Positions 62,081 through 64,000 of a stretch of 64,000 nucleotides of DNA are shown piece by piece. Position 1 is the stretch's first letter; the number at the start of each line of letters is the position of its first letter. The stretch is from Marthasterias glacialis (lineage: Eukaryota; Echinodermata; Asteroidea; Forcipulatida; Asteriidae). A program made the translations under genes and the position numbers. Location of the stretch: positions 23,922,923-23,986,922 of the forward strand of contig OU452222.1 in NCBI GenBank assembly GCA_911728455.2, read 5' to 3'. The notes beneath the pieces were generated by a model. The model was not told where the DNA came from, searched no databases, and saw nothing but the letters and a program-made list of their open reading frames with translations.

Positions 62081-64000
62081 ATGTTCAAAGTGTATCTTAA
62101 AGTACCGGGAATATATGGACAGGAGAAAAGACAAAAACAACTCTTGTAATATGTTTTGCATTGCAGAGGACCTTTATACCCGGACGTCAGTGGTAGTGCA
62201 ACGGGGAGTGACGACCTACCAGTGCTAGATTGGGACGAAAAATTATAGAGCGCCAAAGGCGCAAGATGCAGCGCCGTAACTTTTTGTAACGGGTTAAATT
62301 TTAGGGGGCACAAGGGGGGGGGGAACATTTTTCCTAGGGGGGCACTATTGGCTAATTCAAACTGTAGTTTTTGTTTGTAAATCCTAAACAAGCCCCCTTT
62401 TCAACGGTCTTCAAACGTGTTGAGCTAAAAAAAAACAAAAAAAAAAACATTCTGCGTGTAAATAATAATAATATATATGAATATTAAAAAAAGTATAGTG
62501 TTAAAAACATTCAAATTACTAACATAAAAGCTTAATGTAACATTTTATTCTCGTAATTTTTATTTTCAAAAGTCCAGATTTCAAACGCGGGGGGGGGGGG
62601 GGGGGGGGCTGGCCTTAGTTACGGCACTGGCCAGATGCGTTACCGGTCAGACATTGAGCTCCATATTGTTGCACAGCGAATTAAGCATGGGCGCCATTTC
62701 AGCTAGCAAATGTTCGTTACATCATTGATAGAAATGGTCATTGTCTGCACTGACCTAGAAATCAAAAGACTTACTAAATCTTGCTGAAAACAAATGATTT
62801 CCAGTGCACATTTCAGCCTGTCCCTGACTTGAGCCAGTCGTCTGTCTAGAAACTGTGGTTGCGACCTCTGGGTTTCAATTTCTCAACCCATTTAGTTTAA
62901 ATGACAAACGACACATTTTTCCCGTTATGTTGCAACGCACTGATGAGTAATAGCCACAAGGGAAGGACATTATAACTAATGCAATCTATAAGCTTTATAA
63001 TTTCTTTGTAATCTATTTTTTTTCTCGCAAGATTCATAAATCAATTAGAATACAGTACTTATCACACATCGGTATATAAAGGTACAATGTTAAAATAACA
63101 TAAACACCTACGCCTAATCTGTGACTAATTTGCCATAAATGTTGGAATTTAAAATTAATCAAGCAATTATTTTCAATCGAAGTAAAAAAAAAAAAAAATA
63201 ACAAAATAAATAATTATTATTCACATCTTTATCTCGTCTTATTTAAACAAAGTTTTTTTTTTACACTTTCTTTAGATACATGCACATGTACACACAATTG
63301 TACTGATAACTCTAATTATCTGAGTTTAGAAAAATATATCACCGCTACCTCAACTAAAACAGAAGTCAACAACATGTGAGAGTTTAAACAAAAACTACCA
63401 ATAAATAACATTTACACATACATAAGCGTAAGTTGACGAGTTGTTTGTTGTGACGTAATTCCGCTGTAAGTCACGCCCACTTCACGCGAACTGGTTCCAT
63501 CAATTGCCATACGCTCAAATAAAGTGCATTGGACTTTTTTTGTCTTTGATGATTTAAGACTTGCCTTTAACGATTGTCTTGCAAAGACTCAAGGTAGGCC
63601 TATTGTCAAAATATCAGTTTGTTTCAAAAGAAGTGTCTTTGAACAAATGAATTGGTGTTTTGGTAAAATAACACAATAACATAGGCCAGGTTTGTAACCG
63701 AAAACTCTGAGCGTGCAGCAGATGTGCACGCGTGTGACGTAATGAGTTACCAACAGGATAAAGTCTCATCCCAGGATCGCACTTAACTGGCCCCACAAAC
63801 CATAGCATTTGGTTTTTGCTACGCACTGAGCAAACACATTGGTAACATCATTTACCCCCAGAATAGGAATTGAGCAAAATAATAGAGCGCGAGTTTTTTT
63901 TTAATCTAAGGCCGGTGTCTCTGGATCCCTCATCGACGTATGGAGGATGCATCACTGTTGACAAACATAGTGTAGTACACATGTTCTACGATCTCCAACA
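62081..64000. other. Spacer to window end, no gene seen
   Basis: Includes a G-run at 62589-62608 and A-runs near 63184 and 62435. The words GTACTTATCACACATCGGTA near 63054 resemble the SINE tail at 14876-14897, perhaps a decayed copy. No exon recognised. Confidence 0.4.

Overview
The window reads as nuclear DNA of an invertebrate animal. Genes have many small exons with GT/AG introns, the spacers are AT-rich, and several classes of eukaryotic transposon are present. The mix (tRNA-Leu-type SINEs, a Ginger/GIN1-like integrase gene, an ISL2EU-like element, a Penelope-like element, a chromodomain Ty3/gypsy element, a CYP3-clan P450 cluster, GTACATGTAC-rich spacers) suggests a marine deuterostome, perhaps an echinoderm. 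That assignment is inference. Nothing bacterial was seen.

Layout. 1-5.6 kb: non-coding DNA with a self-complementary minisatellite, one copy of a 1.4-1.8 kb dispersed repeat, a perfect 301-bp palindrome and a second minisatellite. 5.9-13.7 kb (+ strand): an intron-split gene for a retrovirus-type integrase of the Ginger1/GIN1 group, followed by exons with a Ulp1-like protease motif. Its introns hold at least four MITE-like insertions, and its DDE glutamate codon reads as lysine. 14.67-14.92 kb: a tRNA-derived SINE between inverted repeats. 15.0-20.2 kb: a decayed ISL2EU/Harbinger-type transposon with matching termini, a YqaJ nuclease relic on + and a THAP-DDE transposase relic on -. 20.6-20.8 kb: a LINE reverse transcriptase scrap.

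21.8-31.1 kb and 37.3-57.5 kb (both - strand): two complete tandemly duplicated cytochrome P450 genes of CYP3 type. I could assemble 13 exons for each. Every exon has the same length in both copies, every junction is in frame, and both encode 504 residues. They would be membrane-anchored monooxygenases of the endoplasmic reticulum. Copy B is longer because of insertions: a full-length chromovirus with apparently identical LTRs in intron 8, a Penelope-like relic in intron 7, a foldback element in intron 4 and simple repeats in introns 1 and 2. Both genes share a conserved upstream block with a TATAAATA box. A lone 117-bp exon 5 at 59.6 kb points to a third, mostly lost or out-of-window family member.

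31.7-36.2 kb, between the P450 genes: a second copy of the first dispersed repeat, another repeat family, a SINE and a decayed second copy of the Ulp1 end of the Ginger-like element. 58.2-59.3 kb: an apparently uninterrupted CCTTG pentamer array of 223 units. 59.7-64 kb: mainly unassigned DNA, with another copy of the 33.9-34.8 kb repeat at 61.3-62.1 kb.
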